From contig JAEZJG010000022.1 of NCBI GenBank assembly GCA_023415795.1, positions 1 through 64,000 on the forward strand: 64,000 nt of DNA, given 5' to 3'. The position numbers and the translations under genes are program-made. The notes under the pieces are model-generated. The model saw nothing but the letters and a program-made list of their open reading frames with translations, ran no database searches and was not told the origin of the DNA. Source of the DNA: Bacillota bacterium. GTDB lineage: Bacteria > Bacillota > Clostridia > Christensenellales > SZUA-584. Positions 52,946 through 61,245 of this stretch are shown piece after piece. Numbering within the stretch: the stretch's first letter is position 1; each line of letters opens with the position of its first letter.

Positions 52946-52959
52946 TTCTATTGATCGAT

Positions 52960-53562
52960 TCACTTGTTTTTCAGGTTTGGCATTTTCATGCTCACACGTT
53001 TATTGTCGCCCAAATGATCCTGCACAATGCGCAAAGCTTCGCCGAACCGCTGGAAATGAACAACCTCCCGTTCTCTCAAAAAACGCAAAGGCTCTATCAC
53101 ATCGGGGTCGTCAGCCAGCTGTATCAAGTATTCATATGTTGAGCGTGCCTTTTGCTCTGCGGCCATATCTTCATACAGGTCGGTTATCGGGTCACCTTTG
53201 GATTGTAAATAAGCGGCGGTAAAGGGTACACCTGATGCGCTGACCGGATACACAGCCTTGTCATGGTCTGCGTAATAGGGATCCAGCCCTGCTCTTTTAA
53301 TATCTTCAATGCTGGCGTTCTCTGTGAGCTGTTTGACCATCGAGCCAATCATCTCAAGGTGCGCTAATTCTTCCGTGCCGATGTCATTGAGGGTCGCCTT
53401 GGCTTGAGGCGTCACCATTGAGAAACGCTGGCTCAGATATCTGAGCGAGGCTGCAAGCTCGCCATCCGGGCCGCCATATTGGGTAATAATCAGCTTTGCC
53501 ATCTTGGGATTCGGGTTTTTTATTTTGATAGGATATTCCAGCTTCTTTTCATATATCCACAT
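52960..53562 (-). CDS. cotJC: Spore coat protein CotJC, manganese-catalase family
   Basis: The 200-residue protein has a ferritin-like four-helix fold. Metal-binding Glu/His pairs appear in GGPDGELAASLRYLSQRFSM (about 31-50), GTEELAHLEMIGSMV (about 63-77), AEQKARSTYEYLIQL (about 134-148) and REREVVHFQRFGEAL (about 164-178). It starts one base after cotJB. CotJC is a spore-coat protein and Mn-catalase relative. Presence of the operon supports a spore-forming host. Confidence 0.93.
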   Translation of the reverse strand: MWIYEKKLEYPIKIKNPNPKMAKLIITQYGGPDGELAASLRYLSQRFSMVTPQAKATLNDIGTEELAHLEMIGSMVKQLTENASIEDIKRAGLDPYYADHDKAVYPVSASGVPFTAAYLQSKGDPITDLYEDMAAEQKARSTYEYLIQLADDPDVIEPLRFLREREVVHFQRFGEALRIVQDHLGDNKRVSMKMPNLKNK

Positions 53563-53838
53563 TTAACGACCATCTCCTTCAAGCGTAAAATTGAACTGGC
53601 TCTGCCACGGCCATGGATCGTTCATCCACTGCCAAGGACTTGGGCTGGTTGACCGGAATGAATACATGGGGCCAAATTGGTTTTCATACTGACTGCGAAG
53701 TGTATTCGCTTCGCCGACAACAGCATTATAACGGGCGAGCGCTTCAGAGTCGTCCGGGTGTGTGTTTAGATATAACGCCATATCCACAGCATAGAAATCC
53801 ATTGCTGTGATGGCCTTTAACAACTCGTCTCTGTTCAT
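53563..53838 (-). CDS. cotJB: Spore coat protein CotJB
   Basis: The 91-residue product starts MNRDELLKAITAMDFYAVDMALYLNTHPDDSEALARYN, the characteristic CotJB helical core, and ends in an aromatic tail (SPWQWMNDPWPWQ). ATG 53838 has AAGGAGG about 9 bases upstream; the upstream in-frame stretch overlaps cotJA and is not needed. It is the middle gene of cotJABC. Confidence 0.9.
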   Translation of the reverse strand: MNRDELLKAITAMDFYAVDMALYLNTHPDDSEALARYNAVVGEANTLRSQYENQFGPMYSFRSTSPSPWQWMNDPWPWQSQFNFTLEGDGR

Positions 53839-53851
53839 GTGTGCTTCCTCC

Positions 53852-54043
53852 TTACCATATGCCGTAGTGATTAGTAAGCTCGGGGAATATGGTACCTTCC
53901 TTAAGCGAACGTATCGGAGACATTGTGTCACATAGCTTTTGCCAAGGCACATAGGCATGAGCGAGACGCACGTTCATGATTGGAGTCTCCAAAGGTATGC
54001 AATTTCCTCCGGGTGTCATATCAGATACATTATCTCTCATCAT
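53852..54043 (-). CDS. cotJA: Spore coat-associated protein CotJA
   Basis: The 63-residue product contains RLAHAYVPWQKLCDTMSPIRSLKEGTIFPEL, the family pattern 'LA.AYVP.Q....ysp.eAL..GT.FPeL'. It starts the operon, and AAGGAGA precedes the ATG. The 215 bases upstream (54044-54258) should hold a sporulation-sigma promoter; I could not fix it with confidence. Confidence 0.9.
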   Translation of the reverse strand: MMRDNVSDMTPGGNCIPLETPIMNVRLAHAYVPWQKLCDTMSPIRSLKEGTIFPELTNHYGIW

Positions 54044-54258
54044 ATATTTGATTCTCCTTAATTATCATTGTAGAAACAAAACACTGCTGTATTTTTATTA
54101 TATGAATGTATAAGCAGAAGGTGTTATCCCATAAGGTGTGTTCAGGAAGTTAAATGAATCGCAAAATAACCGCCGCAGATGGGCATCAGCACATGAATCG
54201 GCAAACTGTGTATAAGGAATAAACGTGAAGAATGCAAGAAATCTGAGTTTTATCGTGC

Positions 54259-55260
54259 TTATTTGAAGGGTGTAGATTTACGTACGATTAATTCGGAGCG
54301 GACGGTTGTGGGTTGTATGCTGGATTCCGGCTTGTCGATGAGCGACTTAAGCATAGTAAACGAGAGCTGTCCGATTTCGCCGGTGGGATGGGCTATTGTG
54401 GTCAGGGGCGGAGCGCATACCTGGGATAGCGGGATATTGTCGAAGCCGGTGACCGCAATTTGGCTCACGGAAATGCGGTGCTCGTTCAGCACCATTAAGC
54501 TGCTGATGGCCATGACGTCCGTTGCACAGACAATGCCGTCGATGTCGGGGTGCTCAAGCAGCAGCCTTTCCGCTTGCGGAACAGCCGATTCAAAATTGTT
54601 GCTGCATTCATAGACGAGATTCTTATCTATTTTGTAGCCATAGTGCGTTAATGCGTCCGCAAAGCCTTGATACTTTTTTTGGTACAGCCGGGTATCCATG
54701 ATGCCGCTGAGATATGCAATCTTTCGCCGGCCGGTTTGTATCTGATGCTCCGTTGTACAATAGATACCTGTTTTCACATCCATGATGATGGACGGAGTCT
54801 GATTTTGCTCGTGCTCCCAACCGATGATCGTCAGCGCGATGTTCGGGTTGGTATAGTGGATAAAATTCTCAAGCATCTTGTTCTTATCGAGCAGACAAAG
54901 CACAATGCCGTCCACCGGATGGATGGATAGCACGGACAGGTGCAGCTTGAGCTTATTGAGATCGTCATCCGCGGTATACAATATACTGGTATAGCCAAAG
55001 TCCAGTGCGTATTTTCTGATGGCGTTGAACACTTCAATATAGAAGGGGTTCGTCGTTGAAGGGGTGATGATGGCAATCGTATTGGTTTTTTTCGTTCGCA
55101 GGCTACGTGCGACGGGGGATGGGAAATAGTTGAGTGCCTTGATCGCATGCTCAATCTTTTCTCTGTTAGCAGGCTTAATGCTGTTTGGATTCTTTAGATA
55201 TCGCGATACGGTACCTACAGCCACACCTGCCAGTGTTGCAACGTCTCTGATAACTGCCAT
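54259..55260 (-). CDS. LacI-family transcriptional repressor
   Basis: A 333-residue regulator: N-terminal HTH (VIRDVATLAGVAVGTVSRYLKN, 3-24), hinge (YFPSPVARSLRTKKTNTIAII), then a periplasmic-binding-like effector domain (TNPFYIEVFNAIRKYA, HPVDGIVLC, GIVCATDVMAISSLMVL, VTGFDNIPLSQVCAPPLTTIAHP). It is divergent from a sugar isomerase gene. Two GAATCGATTC palindromes with the central CG favoured by this family lie in the shared promoter region. It probably represses itself and the isomerase until a sugar ligand binds. Confidence 0.92.
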   Translation of the reverse strand: MAVIRDVATLAGVAVGTVSRYLKNPNSIKPANREKIEHAIKALNYFPSPVARSLRTKKTNTIAIITPSTTNPFYIEVFNAIRKYALDFGYTSILYTADDDLNKLKLHLSVLSIHPVDGIVLCLLDKNKMLENFIHYTNPNIALTIIGWEHEQNQTPSIIMDVKTGIYCTTEHQIQTGRRKIAYLSGIMDTRLYQKKYQGFADALTHYGYKIDKNLVYECSNNFESAVPQAERLLLEHPDIDGIVCATDVMAISSLMVLNEHRISVSQIAVTGFDNIPLSQVCAPPLTTIAHPTGEIGQLSFTMLKSLIDKPESSIQPTTVRSELIVRKSTPFK

Positions 55261-55289
55261 CGTGTTCCTTAAAATAAAATATTTTTTAT

Positions 55290-55325
55290 ATTATACTTGA
55301 TAAATGGAATCGATTCAAGTATAAT
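55290..55325. promoter_or_regulatory. Interlocked divergent promoters
   Basis: Plus strand: TTGATA (55297-55302), 17 bases, TATAAT (55320-55325). Minus strand: TTGAAT (55313-55318), 17 bases, TATAAT (55290-55295). The two overlap face to face within 36 bases, embedded in an inverted repeat ATATTATACTTGA/TCAAGTATAATAT. They serve the isomerase and lacI genes respectively. Confidence 0.85.
55307..55316. promoter_or_regulatory. LacI-type operator O1
   Basis: The palindrome GAATCGATTC lies in the spacer of both divergent promoters, so occupancy would block both at once. Confidence 0.8.
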
Positions 55326-55337
55326 ATTGCCAGAATA

Positions 55338-55347
55338 GAATCGATTC
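55338..55347. promoter_or_regulatory. LacI-type operator O2
   Basis: A second exact GAATCGATTC, 31 bases (about three helical turns) from O1, near the transcription start of the isomerase gene. The spacing permits side-by-side binding on one face of the helix. Confidence 0.8.
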
Positions 55348-55380
55348 AATTTTCCAATTATAAAAACTTCAGGAGGTCGT

Positions 55381-56778
55381 ATGAAAACAACACTCGCATT
55401 GTTTTTTGGCAATAGAGGATTTTTCCCTGAAAGCCTGATCGAATCCGCAATAGAAGAGATGTCGGCTGCGGTGAAGGCAGCGGGGGCGCAGGTGCTTGTT
55501 GCACCCGCTCAAATGACGCGGTACAACGCGGTTGAAACAGCGGAAGAAGGAAGAAAGTATGCTGCTTTTCTGAAGGAGCATGAGGGAAAATACGATGGCG
55601 TAGTGCTGTGTATGCCGAATTTCAGCGATGAGACGGGAGCGTATACGGCTCTGAAGAACTGCGGCGTGCCTATCCTTATTCAGGCATATCCCGATGAACT
55701 GGGCAAGATGAATCCCGCCAACAGACGCGATGCGTTTTGCGGTAAGTTCTCCATCATGGATGTGTTTTATCAGGCCCAACTGCCCTTTACGGCGTATTCG
55801 CCCCATGTGTGCAGCCCGAAATCCACAGCGTTTCAAGCGCACATAGACAGCTTTATCAGCGTCTGCAATGTTGTTAAGCACATGAAGTCATTTACCATGC
55901 TGTCCATCGGAGCGCGTACCACAGCTTTCAAAACGCTGCGATACGATGAAATTGCGCTGCAGCGTGTGGGCATCACCACGGAGACGCTCGATCTATCGTC
56001 CGTATTGGCGAAGATTGAAGCGTTGTCTGAGTCGGATGATCGCTTCAAACGTAAAAAGGAAACCTTTTTGGATTATACCAACTGGAGCAGCATGCCGGAA
56101 CGCAGCTTTGTCAACCTTGTCAAAACCAGCGTTATCATGGATCAACTTCTCGATGAATACAACACGAACTGCATGACGCTCCGCTGCTGGGATGAGTTTG
56201 AACAGCGCCTTGGTATCGCGCCGTGCGTGGTTTTGAGCGAGCTTAATCACAGAGGCATTGTGGCGTCGTGCGAAATGGACGCCATGAATGCAATTGCAAT
56301 GCGCGCACTGTCTTACGCGACGGGCAATGCGGCAGCGTGTCTGGACTGGAACAACAATTACGGCGAAGATGAGGACAAATGCATACTGTTCCACTGCGGT
56401 CCGGTCGCCCAGTCGATGATGGATGGCAAAGGGCTGGTTAAAGAACATATGATGTTTAAAAAGTCGTTTGGCGACGATTTTGGATGGGGCACAAATGAAG
56501 GCAGAATACGCCCCATGCAGATCACCTTATGCAGCGCGACCACCGAGGACGGCAAGGTGCGGCTGTATGCAGAACAAGGCGAGATCACGCCCGACCCCAT
56601 TGATAAGGAATTTTTCGGGTGTGCTGGTGTCTGCTTTATGAAGGATATGCAAAAGAAGCTGCTCTACATGGGTACAAATGGCTTCCGTCATCACGTATCC
56701 ATCAGCGAAGGAAACCGTAAAGCGGTGCTTGAGGAAGCGCTGGGCAAGTATCTGGGATATGATATATTGAGCATGTGA
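55381..56778 (+). CDS. L-fucose/L-arabinose isomerase-family sugar isomerase
   Basis: The 465-residue protein has the FucI/AraA architecture: an alpha/beta N-terminal part (MKTTLALFFGNRGFFPESLI), a middle part with the metal-ligand region RCWDEFEQRLGIAPCVVLSELNHRGIVASCEMD (about 263-295), and a C-terminal barrel (LFHCGPVAQSMM, about 338; GTNGFRHHVSI, about 439). It is shorter than classical FucI (about 590) and resembles the many uncharacterised 'L-fucose isomerase-like' proteins. It would interconvert an aldose and a ketose. ATG follows AGGAGGT. It is controlled by the divergent LacI regulator. Confidence 0.8.
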   Translation: MKTTLALFFGNRGFFPESLIESAIEEMSAAVKAAGAQVLVAPAQMTRYNAVETAEEGRKYAAFLKEHEGKYDGVVLCMPNFSDETGAYTALKNCGVPILIQAYPDELGKMNPANRRDAFCGKFSIMDVFYQAQLPFTAYSPHVCSPKSTAFQAHIDSFISVCNVVKHMKSFTMLSIGARTTAFKTLRYDEIALQRVGITTETLDLSSVLAKIEALSESDDRFKRKKETFLDYTNWSSMPERSFVNLVKTSVIMDQLLDEYNTNCMTLRCWDEFEQRLGIAPCVVLSELNHRGIVASCEMDAMNAIAMRALSYATGNAAACLDWNNNYGEDEDKCILFHCGPVAQSMMDGKGLVKEHMMFKKSFGDDFGWGTNEGRIRPMQITLCSATTEDGKVRLYAEQGEITPDPIDKEFFGCAGVCFMKDMQKKLLYMGTNGFRHHVSISEGNRKAVLEEALGKYLGYDILSM

Positions 56779-56839
56779 TTTGCTCAGCATATTAAAGCAC
56801 AATAAGAAAGCAGATGGCCCATTGGCTAATGGGTCAGAT

Positions 56840-57066
56840 ATGATAACGGCATCAAAGAAGTTGCGAGCTTTGCAGAGGTCTCCATATCCGGCTTCAGACG
56901 CGTAAGTATGGCGTCAGTGAGATAACCAGAAAAGCCGCTGGAGGCCTGCTGCAAAGCTGAACGATACGCCTAACCGTAACTCATCAGGGCTCAAGACAAA
57001 GAAATCTGGTTCATTGGAATCGTTGTTTCTGTCATAGAGAACCCGTTTTTTACAACATTGGCTAAA
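56840..57066 (+). pseudogene. Decayed lacI-family regulator fragment
   Basis: Pieces of a LacI N-terminal region can be read in shifting frames. They are GIKEVASFAEVSISGFRRV (HTH), VSEITRKAAG (third helix), KLNDTPNRNSSGLKTKKSG (hinge) and IGIVVSVIENPFFTTLAK (start of effector domain). At least three frameshifts separate them and the rest of the gene is missing. It lies between the isomerase and the mannitol dehydrogenase-like gene, so a second regulator has been lost by decay and deletion. Confidence 0.82.
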
Positions 57067-57069
57067 ATA

Positions 57070-57079
57070 ATATCGATTC
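57070..57079. promoter_or_regulatory. Degenerate LacI-type operator
   Basis: ATATCGATTC matches GAATCGATTC at 8 of 10 bases, including the central CG, 91 bases upstream of the mannitol dehydrogenase-like gene. The intact LacI protein upstream may act here too; this is a weak inference. Confidence 0.4.
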
Positions 57080-57170
57080 ATATTTTTGCAAATATTATTA
57101 TTTTATAGAACAAGATGTTTGGCTGATAATAAAGAAAGAAACGAACAAGCGAATATATGTGGGGGACAGC

Positions 57171-58322
57171 ATGAAAAAAGCGGTGATGTATGGAGCGGGG
57201 AATATTGGCCGTGGGTTTATCGGTAAAACCTTTTCCGAATCGGGATATGAGGTTTGCTTTGTGGATGTGGTTGAGGCTGTTGTCGATAAACTGAACGAAG
57301 ACAGGTGTTATCCAGTCAAGATCGTATCCAACGAGAAGAGAGAGGAAGTGACGGTGGGCAGGGTGCGTGCCGTGAATGGCATGAATGCCGATGCTGTGGC
57401 TGCGGAAATTGCGCAGGCGGATATCATGGCGACTGCGGTGGGCGTCAATGTGCTGCCCAGAATCGTCAAGCCTGTTTGCGCCGGACTGAAAAAGCGTTTT
57501 GATGAAACGGGACGACCGCTCAACATCATCATCTGCGAGAACCTGATAGATGCCGACAAGTATCTGAGGCGGTTGATTGAAGAGGAGATGGGACCGGAGT
57601 ACAAAGAGGTGCTGGACCAAAAGCTGGGCTTGGTGGAGGCGTCGATCGGCAGGATGGTTCCCATCATGACGGAGGAGATGCGCGAGGGCAATATACTCAA
57701 GGTGTGGGTGGAGCCCTATGATGAGCTGCCGGTGGATAAGGACGCATTCGTCGGCGAACTTCCGCATCTGAACAACCTGCTGCCGTTTTCACCGTTCGGA
57801 TTTTATATTAAGCGCAAGCTGTTCATACACAATATGGGGCATGCGATGTGCGCTTACCTCGGCTGGCAGAAGGGGTATCAATATATCCATGAATGCGCGG
57901 CTGATGAGGAGATCAAGCAGTGCGTTAAGGCAGCAATGTTAGACACGGCTGATGCGCTGCACCGCCAATACGGCATTGAACTGCAAGCCATCCGTGATAA
58001 TATAGAAGACCTGCTTTTCCGGTTTGGCAATACGTCGTTGGGGGATACGGTGTTCAGAGTTGGGCGAGACCCTATCAGGAAGCTGAGCAGCAACGATCGG
58101 CTGACGGGAGCGGCGCTCTATTGCCTGTCTCAAGGCATCTCACCGCAACACATTGTGGTGGGGATAACAGCGGCACTTCGCTATAACAACGCACAAGACG
58201 AGGCGGCTGTGAAGGTGCAGGCCCTGATAAGTGAGCAGGGCATGGGGCAAGCGGTGAAGCAAATTTGCGGGCTTGACGATGCAAATGAGCTGTTCAGCCA
58301 AATCATGAGAGGTATTGGCTGA
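57171..58322 (+). CDS. mtlD: Mannitol-1-phosphate 5-dehydrogenase-like enzyme
   Basis: A 383-residue polyol dehydrogenase of the long-chain mannitol dehydrogenase family. It has N-terminal NAD motif YGAGNIGRGFIGKTFSESGYEVCFVDV (7-33), ENLIDADKYLRRLI (about 120), EASIGRMVPIM (about 152-162, with the family's conserved Arg-Met-Val-Pro) and KRKLFIHNMGHAMCAYLG (about 216-233) bearing the catalytic Lys and His region. It converts mannitol-1-phosphate and fructose-6-phosphate with NAD. No mannitol phosphotransferase genes are near, so another sugar phosphate is possible. ATG 57171 follows GGGGGA. Confidence 0.87.
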   Translation: MKKAVMYGAGNIGRGFIGKTFSESGYEVCFVDVVEAVVDKLNEDRCYPVKIVSNEKREEVTVGRVRAVNGMNADAVAAEIAQADIMATAVGVNVLPRIVKPVCAGLKKRFDETGRPLNIIICENLIDADKYLRRLIEEEMGPEYKEVLDQKLGLVEASIGRMVPIMTEEMREGNILKVWVEPYDELPVDKDAFVGELPHLNNLLPFSPFGFYIKRKLFIHNMGHAMCAYLGWQKGYQYIHECAADEEIKQCVKAAMLDTADALHRQYGIELQAIRDNIEDLLFRFGNTSLGDTVFRVGRDPIRKLSSNDRLTGAALYCLSQGISPQHIVVGITAALRYNNAQDEAAVKVQALISEQGMGQAVKQICGLDDANELFSQIMRGIG

Positions 58323-58364
58323 TCGATTAAACCATATGTGACTAAATAGATTATCTATAATAAT

Positions 58365-58404
58365 AAGGCAGCTTGTCTCCAACTCTGAGGCACCTGCCTT
58401 TGTT
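58365..58404 (+). terminator. Terminator after mannitol dehydrogenase-like gene
   Basis: AAGGCAG (58365-58371) pairs with CTGCCTT (58394-58400), followed by TGTTT; the loop is 22 bases. Confidence 0.6.
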
Positions 58405-58506
58405 TAGTGTGAAGCAAAGTTGTTGGTATGTGCGCTATTCGACAGATCACAGGCACTGTGATACAATATCCCACACAATTAACTGTCAGTTCGTTTGGTG
58501 GAATAC

Positions 58507-60249
58507 ATGAGGTCATTTCAATTAAAACTAATCATCATCTTTTTGGCGGCGGCTATTGCGCTGGGGGCGCTGATCGGTGTGTTTGCGTATTCCCACAGCA
58601 AGAACATCGTCGTGGCCAACAAGAAAAAGGAAATGGCGGATACCGTCAACCGCATCGACATCAATATCAATGTGCGCGTGCGTTATATCATGGATGCGGC
58701 TGAGAACGCTGCAACCTCTCACCTGGTGCAGGACTTGTATCCACGCCAAAGGGCAGGCATGGTACGCGCTTCTGAAAAACAGTATCTTGATGAGTATTTT
58801 AAAAATGTAATGCGCTCCTTCGATCCGGTCAACAACATATTTGTGTTGGATGGCGATGGGGTGCTTTATGCCAGATATGCTCAGGAGCGAATGTTTCCCA
58901 ATGCCTCGCGAACGGAGGAATACGCGCGGCTTGCTGCCGACAACCCGCAGAAGACTGTGTGGACGGGCATTGTGCCCCCGCTGCTGCCCGCCATAAAGGG
59001 TGGGGCGGAGCAGGTGCTCTGCATTATCCGCGCCATCACCAATGAGGATGGCGAGGTGAAGGGGGCGCTGGTGATTGAGCTGGAGCAAAACAGCTTTAGC
59101 AATCTCATGTTCAGCAACAACGGTATTTGGGATCGCCAGTATACCGTCATCGCGGATAAGCAGGGCGAGGTGATATGCAGCAGCGTCAAGATGGACACCA
59201 GCTGGCTGAACGCTATCGAGCAGCGCTTTGCGAAGGGAGACCGCGCCTTCACGCTATTCTGGGAAGACACGCCGTATTACGTGTGCGGTCAATATAACGG
59301 CGTTACCGGTTGGAAGACATTCTCTCTGATAGCACAATCTAATTTATTCAGCGAATCGGGTGTGCTCAAAAGGGAGATTTTGTTTTCGGTGGCGCTGTGC
59401 ACGCTGGGCGTATCGCTGATTATCGCCTTTATGGCGTATGCGATCACGCGCCCGGTAAACCGTCTTACGGCCGCAATGCGCAGCGTGGAGGAGCAGAACT
59501 TTGACATCCGCCTTCCCAACCGGCGCAAGGATGAATTCGGCAGACTGACCGATTCCTTCAATTCGATGATCAGCCGAATTAATACTTTGGTCAATGAGGT
59601 ATATCAGGAAAAAATAGCGCTGAAAAGCGCCGAGATCAAGGCGCTTCAAGCACAGATAAACCCGCACTTTCTCTATAATACGTTGGATTCGATCAATTGG
59701 ATGCTCATTGACGAGGGGCAGCGGGAGATCAGCTCAATCGTGGTTTCGCTGGGCAGCCTTATGCGGTATTGCATCGACACCAAGGAACCCTTTGTGAAGC
59801 TGTCGGAGGAATTTGAATACGTCGCGGCTTATCTGCGCATCCAGAAAAACAGGCTGGAGGAGCGCCTTTGCTACGAGCTGGAGCTGCCAGAGGCTCTGTG
59901 CGATGTCCGCGTGCCCAAGTTTATACTTCAGCCGCTGGTGGAGAACGCCATTCAGCACGGCATAGAACGCTGCAAAAAACCGGGCCAGGTGCGCATCACC
60001 GCGTCCGACGGCGGACGGAACGTGCTCATCACCGTTTTGGATAATGGCCCCGGCATTCCGGCCGAGGTGCTGTCGGCGCTGGAAGAGTCATCGGGCACGG
60101 AGCAGCAGTCTGGCATAGGTCTGTTCAATGTAGACAAAAGGCTCAGGCTATATTATGGGGAGAAACACAGGCTGCGAATTGAGAATCAGCCAATGGGTGT
60201 CAGCGTTGTGCTCAGAATCCCTAAAAGACAGCAGGAGGAGGTCATATGA
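58507..60249 (+). CDS. YesM-type sensor histidine kinase
   Basis: The 580-residue membrane kinase has a first membrane helix at about 6-30 (IIIFLAAAIALGALIGVFAY), an extracytoplasmic sensor of about 260 residues (dCache-like: GDGVLYARYAQE) and a second helix at about 294-315. A HAMP domain follows (ITRPVNRLTAAMRSVEEQNF), then the His_kinase box QAQINPHFLYNTLDSINWM with the phosphorylated His. HATPase motifs are LQPLVENAIQHGIE, LDNGPGIP and GIGLFNV. Start: ATG 58507, with GTG 58498 possible. Its stop overlaps the response-regulator start (ATGA). Such pairs commonly control neighbouring carbohydrate transporters. Confidence 0.9.
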   Translation: MRSFQLKLIIIFLAAAIALGALIGVFAYSHSKNIVVANKKKEMADTVNRIDININVRVRYIMDAAENAATSHLVQDLYPRQRAGMVRASEKQYLDEYFKNVMRSFDPVNNIFVLDGDGVLYARYAQERMFPNASRTEEYARLAADNPQKTVWTGIVPPLLPAIKGGAEQVLCIIRAITNEDGEVKGALVIELEQNSFSNLMFSNNGIWDRQYTVIADKQGEVICSSVKMDTSWLNAIEQRFAKGDRAFTLFWEDTPYYVCGQYNGVTGWKTFSLIAQSNLFSESGVLKREILFSVALCTLGVSLIIAFMAYAITRPVNRLTAAMRSVEEQNFDIRLPNRRKDEFGRLTDSFNSMISRINTLVNEVYQEKIALKSAEIKALQAQINPHFLYNTLDSINWMLIDEGQREISSIVVSLGSLMRYCIDTKEPFVKLSEEFEYVAAYLRIQKNRLEERLCYELELPEALCDVRVPKFILQPLVENAIQHGIERCKKPGQVRITASDGGRNVLITVLDNGPGIPAEVLSALEESSGTEQQSGIGLFNVDKRLRLYYGEKHRLRIENQPMGVSVVLRIPKRQQEEVI

Positions 60250-60992
60250 ATATCGTCATTGTGGATGATGAACCGAAGATTGCGCGCGGCATTTTGAAGC
60301 TGATCAGCGCGAAGGACGGATACAAGGCGGTGGGTATTTTCTGTGACGCCGCCGAAGCGCTGACCTTCATTGCTCAGAACCCTGTCGATGTTGTTATTAC
60401 GGATATCCGTATGCCGGAGCTATCGGGACTGGAGCTGATACAGCAGATACGCAGCAAGAATGAGCATATTCACATTGTTATACTTAGCGGCTATGCGGAT
60501 TTTGCCTACGCGCAGCAGGCGATTGCTTTGGGTGTTACCCGATATCTGCTCAAGCCGACCAATCCGGATGAGCTGCTGGGGGTATTGGAGGGTATGCGCG
60601 GGTTGTCTCCCGCATCAGCCGCGGAGCCGGGGAAGGAGAGCATAAGCAATCTGCTGGTCAGAAACGCGGTGCGGTATATTGAAGAGAAGTACGCTGAACC
60701 TTTTTCCTTGAAGGACATGGCGGAGGAACTGTTTGTTTCGCCCAACTATCTGTGTGAGCTGTTCAAACGTCACACGAGCAGAAACATCACCGAATATTTG
60801 GGAGACTATCGGTTGAAGCAGGCGGAGAAATATCTGAAGCAGGTGGCCTGCAAGGTTGCGGATGTTTCAACGCTGGTGGGCTATAAGGATGCCAAGTATT
60901 TCAGCACGGCATTTAAAAAGAAGTATGGCATGACACCGCTGGAATACCGGAACAGCCTCTGCCGGGAAGGACATACCGAAGGAAATATATGA
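60246..60992 (+). CDS. YesN-type response regulator with AraC DNA-binding domain
   Basis: The 248-residue regulator has an N-terminal receiver with Asp7/Asp8 (VDDEPKIARG), phospho-acceptor Asp53 (VVITDIRMPELSG) and KPTNPDELL. The C-terminal AraC HTH domain (about 142-242) includes LKDMAEELFVSPNYLCELFK and VADVSTLVGYKDAKYFSTAFKKKYGMTPLEYR. It is cotranscribed with the kinase (4-base overlap). The BMP-type transporter operon begins 253 bases downstream on the same strand and is the obvious candidate target. Confidence 0.92.
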   Translation: MNIVIVDDEPKIARGILKLISAKDGYKAVGIFCDAAEALTFIAQNPVDVVITDIRMPELSGLELIQQIRSKNEHIHIVILSGYADFAYAQQAIALGVTRYLLKPTNPDELLGVLEGMRGLSPASAAEPGKESISNLLVRNAVRYIEEKYAEPFSLKDMAEELFVSPNYLCELFKRHTSRNITEYLGDYRLKQAEKYLKQVACKVADVSTLVGYKDAKYFSTAFKKKYGMTPLEYRNSLCREGHTEGNI

Positions 60993-61245
60993 AAAGCGTT
61001 TTGCAATTTTATAAATACCATAATTCATTTGATAAAATCGTAATTCAAAAACCTTTTCCCGGCTTGTAATCGCCATTATAATAGCAGCATAGAGAACGCG
61101 TTCAATATGATGATAACCAAATGCGCTGGAAAACCCGCATAATTCCGGAGCAAATTTGATGTATGGCAAAACAGCACTGTTTTGATGAATATAGAATTAT
61201 GAAAACAAATTATTCTAAATTTTAATTAATACGAGGAGGCTTCTT

